The position numbers and the translations under genes were made by a program. From Longimonas sp040409695 (GTDB lineage: Bacteria > Bacteroidota > Rhodothermia > Rhodothermales > Salinibacteraceae): a stretch of 21,586 bases of DNA. The stretch lies in the NCBI RefSeq assembly GCF_040409695.1, contig NZ_JARWGJ010000203.1, positions 1 to 21,586 on the forward strand, in the 5' to 3' direction. The notes beneath the pieces were generated by a model. The model ran no database searches, was not told the DNA's origin, and saw nothing but the letters and a program-made list of their open reading frames with translations. Shown one piece after another: positions 21,542 through 21,586 of this stretch (within the stretch, counting starts at the first letter, position 1; every line of letters begins with the position of its first letter).

Positions 21542-21586
21542 ATGCGCCTGTTAGAGTGGTTTATTCTGCTTAGAAGGCACAAGATT

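Overview
The window holds 20 well-supported chromosomal protein genes (one cut by the left edge) plus one doubtful small ORF. No tRNA, rRNA, CRISPR array, transposase or phage gene is visible. Content is mostly housekeeping: pyrimidine synthesis (pyrB and a pyrE-like gene), glycine/serine metabolism (glyA), menaquinone synthesis (menB), Sec-independent export (tatC), envelope proteolysis (S41 and M28 peptidases) and polysaccharide export (SLBB protein plus chain-length regulator). GC is fairly high, the proteins are rich in Asp/Glu, and hardly any start has a Shine-Dalgarno sequence; leaders are instead rich in C and T. Together these suggest a member of the Bacteroidota/Rhodothermota group, perhaps a halophilic Salinibacter or Longibacter relative. 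That placement is inference only.

Layout. 1-5533 (minus strand) is an envelope block: SLBB outer-membrane export protein, then the Wzz-like co-polymerase, then an M28 metallopeptidase running off the left edge. A 520-bp divergent gap follows. pyrB lies on the plus strand (6054-6986) and converges on a long minus-strand run (13778 down to 7067): DUF4159 protein, DUF4359-like protein, glyA, pyrE-like phosphoribosyltransferase, tatC, S41 protease and a METTL7-like methyltransferase. From 13951 to the right end everything is on the plus strand: two tiny membrane proteins (one with a zinc ribbon), an L16-arginine-hydroxylase-like JmjC/cupin oxygenase, a DinB-like protein, an FAAH-like amidase, menB, a DkgB-like aldo/keto reductase, an LpxO/AspH-like oxygenase and a GNAT acetyltransferase.

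The least ordinary part is the intergenic DNA. There are many short tandem duplications, several lying over stop codons (2477-2498, 14351-14410, 19819-19841) and two lying in leaders (14458-14577 and 20906-20935). The 14-bp array before the cupin oxygenase is open in all three forward frames. It sits inside a small hydrophobic ORF whose stop overlaps the oxygenase start by 8 nt, so copy-number change would switch the two between overlap, in-frame fusion and out-of-frame. The 10-bp array before the GNAT gene places three ATGs in three different frames. A REP-like extragenic element lies near the right edge.
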